64,000 nt of DNA, taken from NCBI GenBank assembly GCA_009993605.1, contig JAACTB010000014.1, forward strand, positions 62,001-126,000, written 5' to 3'. The stretch is from Erythrobacter sp. (lineage in GTDB: Bacteria; Pseudomonadota; Alphaproteobacteria; Sphingomonadales; Sphingomonadaceae). Of this stretch, positions 41,467 to 51,241 are shown one piece after another (position 1 is the stretch's first letter; every line of letters begins with the position of its first letter). The notes under the pieces were generated by a model, which was given only the letters and a program-made list of their open reading frames with translations, made no database searches and had not been told where the DNA came from. The position numbers and the translations under genes were made by a program.

Positions 41467-43646
41467 TCGGAAAGCTTGGCCTCAGGCTTCAGCCAGCGAT
41501 CGAGCCAGGCGAACACGGTGTCGTGCCATTGGCGCGAATTCTTCGCGTTCAGCACCCAGTGGTTCTCGTTCGGGAAGACGAGCAGCTGGCTGGGAATATT
41601 GCGCTCCTGCAAGGCGGTGAAGCTCTGAAGCCCCTGCGTATAGGGAACGCGGAAATCCTTTTCGCCCGTGATGACCAGCATCGGGGTCTGCCATTTGTCG
41701 ACGTGGTTGACCGGGTTCCACTTTTCATAAAGCGCGGATTGTTCGGCATAGGTGCCGCCGAAATCCCAGCGCGGAAACCACAATTCCTCGGTGGCGTAAT
41801 AGAAGCTGCGCATGTCGAACAACCCGTCATGCTGCACCAGGCAGTCGAACCGGTCGGGCCACTGGCCCGCGATCCAGTTCATCATGTAGCCGCCATAGCT
41901 CGCCCCCATGGCGCACGCCCGTGTCCCGTCGATCTGCGGGTCGAGCTCGAGCGCGGCGGCGAGGCCCTTCTTCAAATCTTCGAGCGGCTTGCCACCCCAG
42001 TCGCGGCGAATGCTGTCGGTAAAGGCCTGGCCGTATCCGGTGGACCCATGGAAATCGACCGAGATCACCGCATAGCCCTGGCTGGCGACGACGCGCGGAT
42101 TCCACCGCGTCGACCAGCCGTCGTTGAACGATCCCTGCGGCCCGCCATGGACGTAGAGGATGGCAGGCATCGGCCCGCTTTGGTTCGCCAGCTTGGTGAT
42201 CTGGCCCCAGACCGTATCCCCGTTCGCGCCCTTGAAGCTGAAGCGTTCGACCTCAACCGGGGCGAGCGCGCCCACGCGCTGCGTGGCGACTTCGGTCAGG
42301 GGCATGGCCTGGCCGTAGCCTTGCGAGAGGAACAGTTCGGCAGGCGCACCGATCGAATCGCGCGTGAACAACAGCCGGTCGTCGACCAGCGGCGTGACAT
42401 TGCCGATATGCGCTTCATTGCCCGCCATCAGGTCGAGCTTGTCGATCGCGCCGGTCTGGGGATCGATGCGGAAAGCGGGCGTATCCAGCACGTCCTGCGC
42501 GGTGGCGATCAGATAGCGGCTGTCGGGCGTCCAGGCGAGCGTGCCGAAGCTGCGGTCGAAATTCTGCGTCAACGGCGTGACCACGCCCGTCTTCACGTCG
42601 CGCAGCATCACCACCATCCGGTCCGCCTCGTAGGTCGGGCGCGCCATGGCGGCATAGGCGAGATATTGCCCGTTCGGCGACGGCGTCGGCAGCGCGTCAT
42701 AGGCCTGGTTCGCGGCGGTCAGATTGACGGGCGGTTTGCCGCTGAGGTCCGAGAACCAGATATCGAGGTTGGTCGAGGCCGGCTCGTTCCCGTCGGCTTC
42801 GCGCGCGACGAAATAGAGGCCCGATCCGTCGGGTGCCCAGGCGATGTCCTCATTGCCGCCGAAAGGCTTGGTCGGCGTGTCTCCCGAAGGTCCGCCCGCA
42901 CCGACCGGTCCGTCCACGGCCATGCCTGCGCCGGTGGTCCGGCCCCGCGCGAGATCGAACACGAAGACGCGGCTGACCGTGCCGGGGGTCTCCCAGCTGT
43001 CCCAATGGCGCACGAAGCCTTCGTCGCCCTGATAGAGCCGCCCGTCGCCCGGGCCGGTCAGATGCGCGGTCCCATCGGTTTCGCAACCGAATTGCGGGCA
43101 GCCGCGCGCGACTTCGGCCCATACCGCAAGCTTGTCGCCCTTGGGCGAGACGGCGAACCCATCGACGGCAGTGTCGAAACTGCTGACCAGCGTCGGCGTC
43201 CCGACCCGCCCGGCCGGCGTCACGCTGGCGCGCCAGACGCGCGCACGCTCATCACCCGAAGCGGTCGGCTTGCGGTCCGAGAGGAAATAGAGCTGATTGT
43301 CCGGCCCGAAGCTGAGTCCCGACAACGGACCGCCGAAATCGAGCCGGACCGGCTGCGCGCCTTCGCGCGTGAGGTCGAGCAGATAGGGCACGCCGGTGCG
43401 CGCATAGCTCGCCGGATCGGTATCGGTGACCGTGTAGACCGCCAGGCGCCCGTCCGACGACACGGTCGGCGCGCCGAGGCGCGGCAGAGTGATGAGGTCC
43501 TGCGCGCTCATCGGAGCGGGTGCGGTGGTCGTCGGAGTGCTTTGCTGGGCCGACACGGGCGCAGCGATCGCGAGCGTGGCGGCGCTGGCGGTGAGACTGG
43601 CGGCGAGAAGGGCGAAACGGCTCGCCTTGCGTGAATTGATGGTCAT
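41463..43646 (-). CDS. Exported S9 family prolyl oligopeptidase / acylaminoacyl-peptidase
   Basis: 727 residues with a Sec signal (about 1-34, ending VSAQQ). A beta-propeller (about 45-450) built of repeats such as [10 protein letters not shown] and [16 protein letters not shown] precedes the alpha/beta hydrolase domain. The nucleophile is in GASYGGYMM, the Asp in [10 protein letters not shown] and the His in FPNENHWV near the C-terminus. It should hydrolyse peptides in the periplasm. ATG 43646 is the only start that gives a proper signal peptide. Confidence 0.94.
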   Translation of the reverse strand: MTINSRKASRFALLAASLTASAATLAIAAPVSAQQSTPTTTAPAPMSAQDLITLPRLGAPTVSSDGRLAVYTVTDTDPASYARTGVPYLLDLTREGAQPVRLDFGGPLSGLSFGPDNQLYFLSDRKPTASGDERARVWRASVTPAGRVGTPTLVSSFDTAVDGFAVSPKGDKLAVWAEVARGCPQFGCETDGTAHLTGPGDGRLYQGDEGFVRHWDSWETPGTVSRVFVFDLARGRTTGAGMAVDGPVGAGGPSGDTPTKPFGGNEDIAWAPDGSGLYFVAREADGNEPASTNLDIWFSDLSGKPPVNLTAANQAYDALPTPSPNGQYLAYAAMARPTYEADRMVVMLRDVKTGVVTPLTQNFDRSFGTLAWTPDSRYLIATAQDVLDTPAFRIDPQTGAIDKLDLMAGNEAHIGNVTPLVDDRLLFTRDSIGAPAELFLSQGYGQAMPLTEVATQRVGALAPVEVERFSFKGANGDTVWGQITKLANQSGPMPAILYVHGGPQGSFNDGWSTRWNPRVVASQGYAVISVDFHGSTGYGQAFTDSIRRDWGGKPLEDLKKGLAAALELDPQIDGTRACAMGASYGGYMMNWIAGQWPDRFDCLVQHDGLFDMRSFYYATEELWFPRWDFGGTYAEQSALYEKWNPVNHVDKWQTPMLVITGEKDFRVPYTQGLQSFTALQERNIPSQLLVFPNENHWVLNAKNSRQWHDTVFAWLDRWLKPEAKLSE

Positions 43647-43694
43647 GCACGCGGTATTAGCCGCGCCGGATGAACGCGGCAAAGACAAATCCGT

Positions 43695-44222
43695 TCAGCT
43701 GCGCTTGCCCGCGATCCGCGTGATCTCGTCCTTAACCAGCTTTTCGACCATCGGCGGCAAATTGGTGTCGAGCCATTGGGCAAGCATCGGGCGCAGCATT
43801 TCGCGCACGAGCCCCTCAAGCGAGGTTTCGCCCGAGCGTACGATCTGCGGGCTCGCGCCGGGTTCGGCCAGCATGGCGAGCGCGGCGAAATTGGCCTGGA
43901 TCGAATTGCGCATGGCTTCGGTGGTCAGCGGCGCATCCTCGTCATGGTCCTCCGAGTCATTGCCGGCATCATCCTGAGAGTGCGCCTGGGAGTGCGATTG
44001 CGCGACCATCGCGTCTTCGTCGAGTTCGAGGATCTCTTCCGCTTCCTCGGCATCGGTGGGTTCGATCGGTTCGGAGCGCGCTTCGGAACGCGTATCGAAG
44101 CGGGAGCCGGACTGAGCGCGATTGCGCCGCTCGGCGATGGCGCCTTCGCGATTGTCGCGCGCGATCACTTTCTTGATCGAGTCGAGGATTTCCTCGACCG
44201 AAGGTTCGCCCGGTTGCTGCAC
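43695..44222 (-). CDS. DUF2497/PopZ-like protein
   Basis: 175 residues. The ends match PopZ/DUF2497: N-terminal PSVEEILDSIKKVIA (about 8-22) and C-terminal LVREMLRPMLAQWLDTNLPPMVEKLVKDEI (split; about 138-167). The middle is acidic and disordered (Glu/Asp/Ser/His-rich, about 50-100), as in Caulobacter PopZ, which builds a polar hub that anchors the chromosome origin. The family match is good; polar function here is inferred. The order popZ-like, tolC, pcm on the same strand is typical of sphingomonads. Confidence 0.85.
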   Translation of the reverse strand: MQQPGEPSVEEILDSIKKVIARDNREGAIAERRNRAQSGSRFDTRSEARSEPIEPTDAEEAEEILELDEDAMVAQSHSQAHSQDDAGNDSEDHDEDAPLTTEAMRNSIQANFAALAMLAEPGASPQIVRSGETSLEGLVREMLRPMLAQWLDTNLPPMVEKLVKDEITRIAGKRS

Positions 44223-44291
44223 TGCCCAATTCCCCTGAACTGCTCCACCCGACGCAGCCGAATCACTGCCCGTGCCGAATCGCGTAACCCC

Positions 44292-45833
44292 TCAATACTC
44301 TCTTTCGACCGACATTTCATCCGTCTCGAGCGGAGGTTGTGCGGGCACCTCGGCAGTTGCGGCGGGAATCGCGGCGGTCGAGCTGCTCATCGCCTCGGGA
44401 TCGGGATCGCGGCTCCAGTCCCACCAATTCCCGCTGACGCGATCGTAATTGGCGACCGGATCGTAGAGCACGCCTTCATCGGCAAGGCCCAGATCGCGCG
44501 CTTCGGCCCGGCCCATCGCGGCCAACAGCGAGAACGCCGCGACATAGGCGTTGCGCCGCGCGGTCACGAGATCGACGCGGGCGTTCAGCAATTCCTGTTC
44601 GGCGTTGAGCACGTCGAGAATGGTGCGATTGCCGATCGAGTTTTCTGCCCTTACGCCTTCCAAGCTCAGCGATGCAGCGTCGACCGCGGTCTGCGAACTG
44701 TCGATGATGGCGAGCGAGGCCTGCCAGCTCGAATAAGCGGCGCGGACCTGTGCGATCACGTCACGCTCGGCGGCGATGACCTGTTCGAGCGCGGCGGAGG
44801 CGCGCGCCTGCGCCTGGCGTTGCAAGGCGGCGGGGCGGCCTCCCTGGAACAGCGGGATCGACACCGTCACGCCCGCCTGTGCCGCCGTCGAAGTCTGCGG
44901 GCTGGCGATCACCGGGCCGGTCGGGTTGTCTGGATCGACCGCGCTCGGCACGCTGCCGAGGAAATTCTGGTAATCGTATCCGGTGAAGACCGACACGCGC
45001 GGCAGGCGGGTCGATCCGGCGACGTCGATATCGAAACCGGCGGCGACGGCACGTTCGCGCGCGGCGATGAGATCGGGATTGGCGACTAATGCGACGTCGA
45101 CCGCGGTCTCCACACTGGCGGGCAGGCCCGGCAGCGAAGGCGGCGGCGCGAGATCGATGGGCGCTTCGCCGACGAGAGCGATGTAATCCTCGCGCGCTGC
45201 GATCAGATTGGCTTCGGTGCTGCGCAGATCGCCCTGTGCCAGCGCAAGCCGCGATTGCGACTGCGCGACATCGGTGCGGGTCAAGTCGCCGATCTCGAAC
45301 CGGTCGCTGGTCGCCTGCGTGTTGACGCTCAGCACCTCGACCTGGTTGCGCGCAAGGCTGACCAGCGCCTGCCCGCGCAACACGTCCATATAGGCGGCAA
45401 CGACCTGGCTGAAGATGGCGCTTTCCGTCCCGCGCAGATCGGCGCGCCCGGCCTCGACCCGCTGGTCGGCGGCGCGGATGCGGTTCTTGATCGCTCCGCC
45501 CGAATAGATCGGCACGCCCAGATCGACGCCGACATTGAAGGCCCGGTCGGGCGTGAAGAAGCTGGTCGAGCTTTGTTCGATGAATTCGGTCACCGAGCCG
45601 TTGGCGTTCGCCGAGGGGCGGCCATCGGCGCGCTCGATCTCGACCTGCGCATCGGTTGCGCGCAAAGTGGCGCGCGCGGCCATCAGGGTCGGGTTGTTGA
45701 TATAGGCCTGGGTCAGCGCTTCCTGGAGCGTGTCGGCATAAGCGGGCGTGGCCAGGACGCAGAGCGGCGCGCAGCCCATCGCCAGAGCGATCAGGCTGGC
45801 CCGACGGCCTCGACGCAACACCCCTTTCCGCAT
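44292..45833 (-). CDS. tolC: TolC family outer-membrane efflux protein
   Basis: 513 residues with a signal peptide (cleavage near AYAD, about 34). Two repeated OEP halves form the periplasmic helical barrel: LQEALTQAYINNPTLMAARATLR (split) and the second repeat from ALVANPDLIAARERAVAAG. The outer loops include NVGVDLGVPIYSGGAIKNRI and QAGVTVSIPLFQGGRPAAL, with the family's YxGG/FxGG turns. It serves type I secretion or RND efflux; no pump genes are adjacent. It lies 2 bp after the PCMT gene. Confidence 0.94.
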   Translation of the reverse strand: MRKGVLRRGRRASLIALAMGCAPLCVLATPAYADTLQEALTQAYINNPTLMAARATLRATDAQVEIERADGRPSANANGSVTEFIEQSSTSFFTPDRAFNVGVDLGVPIYSGGAIKNRIRAADQRVEAGRADLRGTESAIFSQVVAAYMDVLRGQALVSLARNQVEVLSVNTQATSDRFEIGDLTRTDVAQSQSRLALAQGDLRSTEANLIAAREDYIALVGEAPIDLAPPPSLPGLPASVETAVDVALVANPDLIAARERAVAAGFDIDVAGSTRLPRVSVFTGYDYQNFLGSVPSAVDPDNPTGPVIASPQTSTAAQAGVTVSIPLFQGGRPAALQRQAQARASAALEQVIAAERDVIAQVRAAYSSWQASLAIIDSSQTAVDAASLSLEGVRAENSIGNRTILDVLNAEQELLNARVDLVTARRNAYVAAFSLLAAMGRAEARDLGLADEGVLYDPVANYDRVSGNWWDWSRDPDPEAMSSSTAAIPAATAEVPAQPPLETDEMSVEREY

Positions 45834-45835
45834 TG

Positions 45836-46468
45836 TCAGAACGTCCAGCCGGTCGGCTTGTCGAACTGGCCGAGCCGGGGAATACCCGTTTCGGCAAGCG
45901 GCAGCAGGCCGAGCGATCCGGCCACCTTGCGGCCCGTCGCGAGGCGGGTGACGCCCCGCTCCACGATGCCGGTGACCACGCGGCCGCCATCGGCCAGCAC
46001 CCCCGCCAGCGCGGCGGGAAGATGTTCGATCGCTCCGTCGATCAGCAGCAGCGTGGCGCCCGATTGCGCCAGATCGCCCTTCGCGGCGGTATCGGCATCC
46101 AGCGTCTCGACACTCGCGACGAGCGGGCGCACCAATTCGGCGAGATAGCCGCTGCCCCCTTCGACCACGACAACGCTATCGTCGGCGCGCGGCGCGGCTT
46201 CTTCGAGCATCATGCCGTGGAACACCGGAGCGGGCAGGAAACCGCCGTTCTCGAGCCGGATCGCCCGGTCCATATAGGCGGTGCCGCGTGCGCCGGCGGG
46301 CACGAATTCCTCACGCGCCACCGCGCCCATCCGTTCGAGCACGAAGCGCTGATTGACGCCGCTGGTGCGCAGTTGGCTGTCGATCATGGCACGGCGCGCG
46401 GCGGCGAAATCGATGGCGCGGCCTTGCTCCTGGCTGTGGCCTGCTTGCTGTTCGGCGGTGACGGTCAT
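45836..46468 (-). CDS. Protein-L-isoaspartate O-methyltransferase family protein
   Basis: 210 residues of the PCMT superfamily. Family signs: ARRAMIDSQLRTSGVNQRFVLERMG (split; about 24-48), VPAGARGTAYMDRAIRLENGGFLPAPVFHGMML (split) and a methyltransferase core with VVVEGGSGYLAEL (about 99-111). The SAM-binding glycine motif is VEGGSGYLA rather than the usual E-x-G-x-G-x-G, so activity on isoaspartate is uncertain. This divergent form commonly precedes tolC in sphingomonads. Confidence 0.85.
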   Translation of the reverse strand: MTVTAEQQAGHSQEQGRAIDFAAARRAMIDSQLRTSGVNQRFVLERMGAVAREEFVPAGARGTAYMDRAIRLENGGFLPAPVFHGMMLEEAAPRADDSVVVVEGGSGYLAELVRPLVASVETLDADTAAKGDLAQSGATLLLIDGAIEHLPAALAGVLADGGRVVTGIVERGVTRLATGRKVAGSLGLLPLAETGIPRLGQFDKPTGWTF

Positions 46469-46644
46469 CGGCGCAATCTCTGTCGTCTCGAGCTGGGAAT
46501 ACGCGCCGCTGTATTACACAAACAACACAGTGGCGCAACGCTCGTTTTCCTTAAGCGCATGGCCGCGCGGGGCCAAGCGCTTTGACCATTCGCGTTTTCC
46601 CCGCCAAGGACACCCGCCAATCTGCGAAGAGGAACGATACCGCG

Positions 46645-48192
46645 ATGAACGACGAGTCGGGAGCCGAACGGGCGATGGTGACCATCCGCGAGGACGATCT
46701 GATCGACAGCGTGGCCGACGCGCTGCAATTCATCAGCTACTATCACCCGATGGACTATATCCGCGCGCTGGGCGACGCCTACGAGGCGGAGCAGGGGCCG
46801 GCGGCCAAAGATGCGATCGCGCAAATCCTGACCAACAGCCGGATGTGCGCGGAAGGGCACCGTCCAATCTGCCAGGACACCGGCATCGTCAACGTCTTCG
46901 TCAAATGGGGCCAGGATTGCCGCCTCGAATCGACCCGCGCCTTGCAGGACATCGTCGATGAAGGCGTGCGCCGCGCCTATAATCACCCCGACAATAAATT
47001 GCGCGCCTCGATCCTCGCCGATCCCGCCTTCACGCGCCGCAACACGCGCGACAACACGCCGTGCGTCCTGTCGGTCGAGATGGTCCCCGGCAACACGGTT
47101 TCGATCGACGTCGCGGCGAAAGGCGGAGGCAGCGAGAACAAGTCCAAGTTCAAGATGATGAACCCCAGCGACAATATCGTTGATTGGGTGGTCGAACAGA
47201 TCCCCTCGATGGGCGCGGGCTGGTGCCCGCCGGGCATGCTGGGGATCGGTATCGGCGGCACGGCGGAACATTGCGTCCGTCTGGCGAAGCAGTCGCTGAT
47301 GGAGCCGATCGATATGGCGCAGCTCAAACAGCGCGGGCCCCAGAACGATCTCGAAAAGCTTCGGATCGACATTTTCGACGCGGTCAATGCGCAGGGGATC
47401 GGCGCGCAGGGCCTGGGCGGCCTCTCCACCGTGCTCGACGTCAAGATCCTCGACTGGCCCTGCCACGCGGCGGGCAAGCCGGTGGCGATGATCCCGAACT
47501 GCGCCGCCACCCGCCATGCGCATTTCACGCTCGACGGATCGGGGCCGAGCTATCTCGAGAAGCCCGATCTCGACCAGTGGCCCAAGGTCAATTGGCAGCC
47601 CGATGCCGCGGCCAAGCGCGTCGATCTCGACAATCTCACCAAGGAAGAGGTGGAAAGCTGGGAGCATGGCGATCGCCTGCTCCTGTCGGGCAAGATGCTG
47701 ACTGGGCGCGATGCGGCGCATAAGCGCATCCGCGACATGGTCGAAAAGGGTGAGGAGCTGCCGGTCGAGTTCGCGGGCCGCGCGATCTATTATGTCGGCC
47801 CGGTCGATCCGGTCATGGGCGAGGTCGTCGGCCCCGCCGGACCAACGACGGCGACGCGGATGGACACATTCACCGAAACGATGCTCGATCTCGGTCTCCT
47901 CGCCATGATCGGCAAGGCGGAGCGCGGGGCGGACGCGGTCGAGGTTATCAGCCGCTTCAAGGTGGCCTATCTGATGGCGACCGGCGGCGCCGCCTATCTG
48001 GTGGCGCGCGCGATCAAGGAAGCGAAAGTCATCGGGTTCGAGGATCTCGGCATGGAGGCGATCTACGAGTTCACGGTCGAGAACATGCCGGTGACCGTGG
48101 CGGTCGACGCGCGGGGCAAGAATGTCCACACCCTCGCCCCGGCGAAATGGCGCGAAAAGATCCGCGAGGAGAAGCTATTGCCGGTGGGCTGA
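46645..48192 (+). CDS. Class I fumarate hydratase (Fe-S dependent)
   Basis: 515 residues. Class I fumarase features: the cluster Cys in PICQDTGIVNVFVKWG (about 74), GWCPPGMLGIGIGGTAEH, GLGGLSTVLDVKI, and NCAATRHAHF. The C-terminal domain has GRAIYYVGPVDPVMGEVVGPAGPTTATRMD (split). It interconverts fumarate and malate in the TCA cycle and depends on a labile 4Fe-4S cluster, so it is a client of the SUF system. ATG 46645 has a GAAGAGGAA site upstream; TTG 46582 is less likely. Confidence 0.93.
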   Translation: MNDESGAERAMVTIREDDLIDSVADALQFISYYHPMDYIRALGDAYEAEQGPAAKDAIAQILTNSRMCAEGHRPICQDTGIVNVFVKWGQDCRLESTRALQDIVDEGVRRAYNHPDNKLRASILADPAFTRRNTRDNTPCVLSVEMVPGNTVSIDVAAKGGGSENKSKFKMMNPSDNIVDWVVEQIPSMGAGWCPPGMLGIGIGGTAEHCVRLAKQSLMEPIDMAQLKQRGPQNDLEKLRIDIFDAVNAQGIGAQGLGGLSTVLDVKILDWPCHAAGKPVAMIPNCAATRHAHFTLDGSGPSYLEKPDLDQWPKVNWQPDAAAKRVDLDNLTKEEVESWEHGDRLLLSGKMLTGRDAAHKRIRDMVEKGEELPVEFAGRAIYYVGPVDPVMGEVVGPAGPTTATRMDTFTETMLDLGLLAMIGKAERGADAVEVISRFKVAYLMATGGAAYLVARAIKEAKVIGFEDLGMEAIYEFTVENMPVTVAVDARGKNVHTLAPAKWREKIREEKLLPVG

Positions 48193-48278
48193 GGCACGGC
48201 CCCGCTTCGACCAACCGCCGTCGCGTCTCGACAACCGCGCTGGAGAATACGGCTTTTTGCGCGCAAAAGACTGTCGCT

Positions 48279-49544
48279 TTGTCTTTTGACACATCTTCCT
48301 CCGATCCCGGCTCGGACAGCCTGTCGCGCCTGCCGGTGCGCGTGGTCCTGTGGTCGATCTTCGGCCTGTGGGTCGCCTATTTCCTGATCTTCACCGCGCG
48401 CGGGATGATCGTTGGGCTGGAATCCGACAGCGAGGTCGTGCTGCGCCGCGCGCTGGTGACGCTCGCGGGGATGACCGCGACGGTCGGGCTGTGGATCATA
48501 CTGCGCCTGTTCGATCACCGGACGCTGGCGGTCCAGATCGGTGCGGCGGTCCTGCTGGCGATCCCCACATCGCTCGCCATCGCGCAGACCAACATCTGGG
48601 TCTTTTCCGGGCTTCAGGAACGCTTGCAGGCACGCATGGCGGAAGAACGCGGCTTCTCGATCAGCCGCGACGAATTCGGCAATGTCGTGATCGAAGGCCC
48701 CGCCGCCTCGGTTCCGGGCGATGACGGCATCGGCGGCCCGCCGACCATGCCGCGCGGCCGGATCGTCGTCCCCAATGACGAGGATCGCGAACGCTGGCTG
48801 ATCCTGATCGAACGGGCGCTCAGCCAGTTTTTCCTCCTGATCGCCTGGGCGGCGCTCTATTTCGCCCTGCTCGCCGGCGTGCGCGCCAAGGATGCGGAGC
48901 GGCGCGGCGAACGCTTCCGCAGCGCGGCGAAGGCAGCGGAACTGCGATCCCTGCGCTATCAGGTGAACCCGCATTTCCTCTTCAACGCGCTCAATTCCCT
49001 CTCCGCACTGGTGATGACCGACCGGCAGGCCAAGGCCGAGGAGATGATCCAGACCCTGTCCGGCTTCTATCGCCACAGCCTGGCGGAGGATCCGACCGCG
49101 GACGTCTCACTCGAAGACGAATTCGATCTCCAGCGCCATTATCTCGACATCGAACAGGTCCGCTTCCCGAAGCGGCTGAAGACCGAATTCATCCTTCCCG
49201 ATGCGCTCAAGGGATACCGCGTGCCGGGGATGATTCTGCAACCGCTGGTGGAGAATTCGGTCAAATACGGTGTGTCGCAGAGCAGCCGTCCGGTCACGAT
49301 CACGCTCGCCGCGCGCGAGGAATATGGGCGGCTGGTGCTGAGCGTCAGCGACGACGGGCCGGGGATCGCGAGCACTTCCGGGCAGGGACACGCCGCGCAG
49401 GGCGGCTTCGGGATCGGTCTCGCCAATGTAAGGGACCGGCTGGTGGCGCGCTTCGGCGAACTCGCCACGATCACCTCGGGCGAGATACTCGACGGATACG
49501 AGACCGAATTGCGGCTGCCGCTGGTAAGCCACGGCCGGGAATAG
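48279..49544 (+). CDS. LytS-type membrane sensor histidine kinase (second pair)
   Basis: 421 residues from the TTG at 48279. Four membrane helices (about 20-60, 75-105, 185-210) flank a periplasmic or loop region (about 110-180). The PF06580 domain has RYQVNPHFLFNALNSL with the phospho-His, LQPLVENSVKYG and DDGPGI plus GIGLANVRDRL. The start is uncertain: the ATG at 48147 in the same frame would overlap the fumarase gene by 46 bp and add 44 odd residues, so TTG is preferred. The regulator gene starts 23 bp downstream. Confidence 0.88.
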   Translation: MSFDTSSSDPGSDSLSRLPVRVVLWSIFGLWVAYFLIFTARGMIVGLESDSEVVLRRALVTLAGMTATVGLWIILRLFDHRTLAVQIGAAVLLAIPTSLAIAQTNIWVFSGLQERLQARMAEERGFSISRDEFGNVVIEGPAASVPGDDGIGGPPTMPRGRIVVPNDEDRERWLILIERALSQFFLLIAWAALYFALLAGVRAKDAERRGERFRSAAKAAELRSLRYQVNPHFLFNALNSLSALVMTDRQAKAEEMIQTLSGFYRHSLAEDPTADVSLEDEFDLQRHYLDIEQVRFPKRLKTEFILPDALKGYRVPGMILQPLVENSVKYGVSQSSRPVTITLAAREEYGRLVLSVSDDGPGIASTSGQGHAAQGGFGIGLANVRDRLVARFGELATITSGEILDGYETELRLPLVSHGRE

Positions 49545-49567
49545 GGCCGAGAAGGGGGAACAGGATC

Positions 49568-50305
49568 ATGGCCGAGACTTCGAACGAGAAACTGCGCACT
49601 CTCATCGTCGATGACGAGCCCTTGGCCGTGGAGCGGATGCAAGTCCTCTGCTGCAAGATGGACGATATCGCCGTCGTCGGCACGGCCAGCGACGGCGCGG
49701 CGGCGTTGCGGCTGGTCGATGCGCTGCACCCCGATCTCGTCCTCCTCGACATGACCATGCCCGAGGTCGACGGCCTGTCGGTGGCGCGCAGTCTGGCGAA
49801 GAAAGCGACTCGCCCCGCCGTCGTGTTCGTGACCGCGCACGACAATTACGCGGTCGAGGCCTTCGACCTCGACGCGGTCGATTACGTGCTGAAGCCGGTC
49901 AAGAGCGAGCGGCTGGAACGCGCCATCGCCCGAGCCCTGTCCCGTCGCAACGAAGGCGCGCGCAGCGACAGCGAATGGCTCGACGAATTGTGGATTCCCC
50001 ACCGGTCGGAGCTTATTCGCCTCGAAACCGCGCAGGTCGATCGCATCGATGCGGAGCGCGACTACGTCCGGCTCCATGTCGGCGATCGCTCCTATCTGCT
50101 GTTGCAGACCATCGCGGGTCTCGAAGACCGGCTGGACCCCGCAAAGTTCATCCGCGTCCACCGCTCTACGATCCTGCGCCGCGATCGCATCATCGGCCTG
50201 AAACATGACGGGCTCGGCGTCTGGTCGGTCGAGCTGGAGGGTGAGGAGCCGGTGAGGATCGGGCGCACCTATCTACCCAAGGTCAAGGCGATGGCGGGGC
50301 GCTGA
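49568..50305 (+). CDS. LytTR-type response regulator (second pair)
   Basis: 245 residues. The receiver has DDE (15-17), phosphoacceptor Asp 61 in LVLLDMTMPEVDG, FVTAHDNY and DYVLKPVKSE. The C-terminal LytTR domain (about 140-240) has RIDAERDYVRLHVGDRSYLL and KFIRVHRSTILRRDRI. An AAGGGGGAACAGG stretch precedes the ATG. It pairs with the kinase upstream and closely resembles the regulator at 12316. Confidence 0.94.
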   Translation: MAETSNEKLRTLIVDDEPLAVERMQVLCCKMDDIAVVGTASDGAAALRLVDALHPDLVLLDMTMPEVDGLSVARSLAKKATRPAVVFVTAHDNYAVEAFDLDAVDYVLKPVKSERLERAIARALSRRNEGARSDSEWLDELWIPHRSELIRLETAQVDRIDAERDYVRLHVGDRSYLLLQTIAGLEDRLDPAKFIRVHRSTILRRDRIIGLKHDGLGVWSVELEGEEPVRIGRTYLPKVKAMAGR

Positions 50306-50345
50306 GCGTCTATTCCAGCGACCCTGTCACACTAGACGCGAGAAA

Positions 50346-50379
50346 GGCCCCGGTCGGGGCTGCTGGTCCGACCGGGGCC
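50346..50379 (-). terminator. Terminator between convergent genes
   Basis: A perfect 12-bp stem (50346-50357 with 50368-50379), a 10-nt loop and TTTCT on the minus strand. It lies between the convergent regulator and UrcA genes and best fits termination of the UrcA transcript. Confidence 0.7.
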
Positions 50380-50416
50380 ACGGGATGGCAACAGAAGACG
50401 TCGCTGACCTTGGGCA

Positions 50417-50749
50417 TCAGCCGCCCAGCTGCCGCTCCCGCATTACGGCCGCCACCTGGGTGGCCGCCCGCGCCTTCACCTCGGCGACGCAGACGCGCAT
50501 CTTGGCATTGTCGACGATCCGCGTGCCGGAGCGCTGCTGGCCGTCTCCGCAGATATGGCGCGCAGCGCTGTCGATCCGCTTGGCGAGCGCGGATTGCCCC
50601 TGCGGGCTGGTCAGATCGAGATCGGCGTAAGCGACATCCACGCTCACGACCTGCGCTGCCAAGGGCGCGGCGCTTGCCGCCAGCACAAGGCCACAGGCCG
50701 CGGCGAGGGGCGCAATTGTCGAAGCAAGGGTTCCAAAGCGGGTTTTCAT
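50417..50749 (-). CDS. UrcA family protein
   Basis: 110 residues. A signal peptide (about 1-32, ending LAAQ) precedes a short UrcA domain (PF-family named in sphingomonads): VSVDVAYADLDLTSPQGQSALAKRIDSAARHIC (split), with two Cys (in HICGDG and MRVCVAEV) that may form a disulfide. The family is exported and of unknown function. A terminator follows the gene. Confidence 0.92.
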   Translation of the reverse strand: MKTRFGTLASTIAPLAAACGLVLAASAAPLAAQVVSVDVAYADLDLTSPQGQSALAKRIDSAARHICGDGQQRSGTRIVDNAKMRVCVAEVKARAATQVAAVMRERQLGG

Positions 50750-50887
50750 ACAATCCTCCTGGGTTGCGGCGCGCCCGGAACGTAGGGGTTGGGGGAGGCG
50801 CGCCGCAGACAGAGAGATGATCGATTACGCGCGTAGGCGCATCGCGGGATCGACCGGCGGAGCACGCTTCCGATCGAGCGCGGAAAG

Positions 50888-51196
50888 TTGCGGACGAACG
50901 ACCGCTGGCGATCCGCCAGCGACACGCCTATCCCTTGGTCGATGGCGTTCGTGCTGATCTTCCTGCTCGGAATCGCGAATTTCGCGGCGCACAAGGCCGT
51001 GCTCGAAAGCGGCCACCCGATGATTGCGCGAATCCCCCTGATGCGCTCTCGTCCATTCGGGGGCCGGTTCGGAACGCTGTCGCTGATCCTCGAATATATC
51101 CTCCTGCTCGCAAGCCTGCTGTTCCTGTCGGAAGGCTATCAGGCGATCGCATGGGTCTATGCGCTCTACAGCGTGTCCAACATCGCCAGCGCCTAG
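50888..51196 (+). CDS. Small membrane protein, hypothetical
   Basis: 102 residues from TTG 50888, or 84 from ATG 50942. Two to three hydrophobic helices (about 18-36, 62-80, 84-100) around a short loop with HPMIARIPLMRSRPFGGRFG. No named family. The longer form adds DRWRSASDTPIPW, which reads like true protein before the first helix, so it is kept. It is divergent from the UrcA gene and just upstream of the lipid-kinase gene. Confidence 0.6.
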   Translation: MRTNDRWRSASDTPIPWSMAFVLIFLLGIANFAAHKAVLESGHPMIARIPLMRSRPFGGRFGTLSLILEYILLLASLLFLSEGYQAIAWVYALYSVSNIASA

Positions 51197-51241
51197 GCCT
51201 TGCTGACCGGGCGGATATGACCCGCCGGAACCACGCGGGCG

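Noticed and set aside
41523-43634. 703-codon open frame antisense to the S9 peptidase gene
   Set aside because: It is the shadow of a GC-rich gene; the sense frame has a signal peptide and all catalytic motifs, while this frame has no family features.
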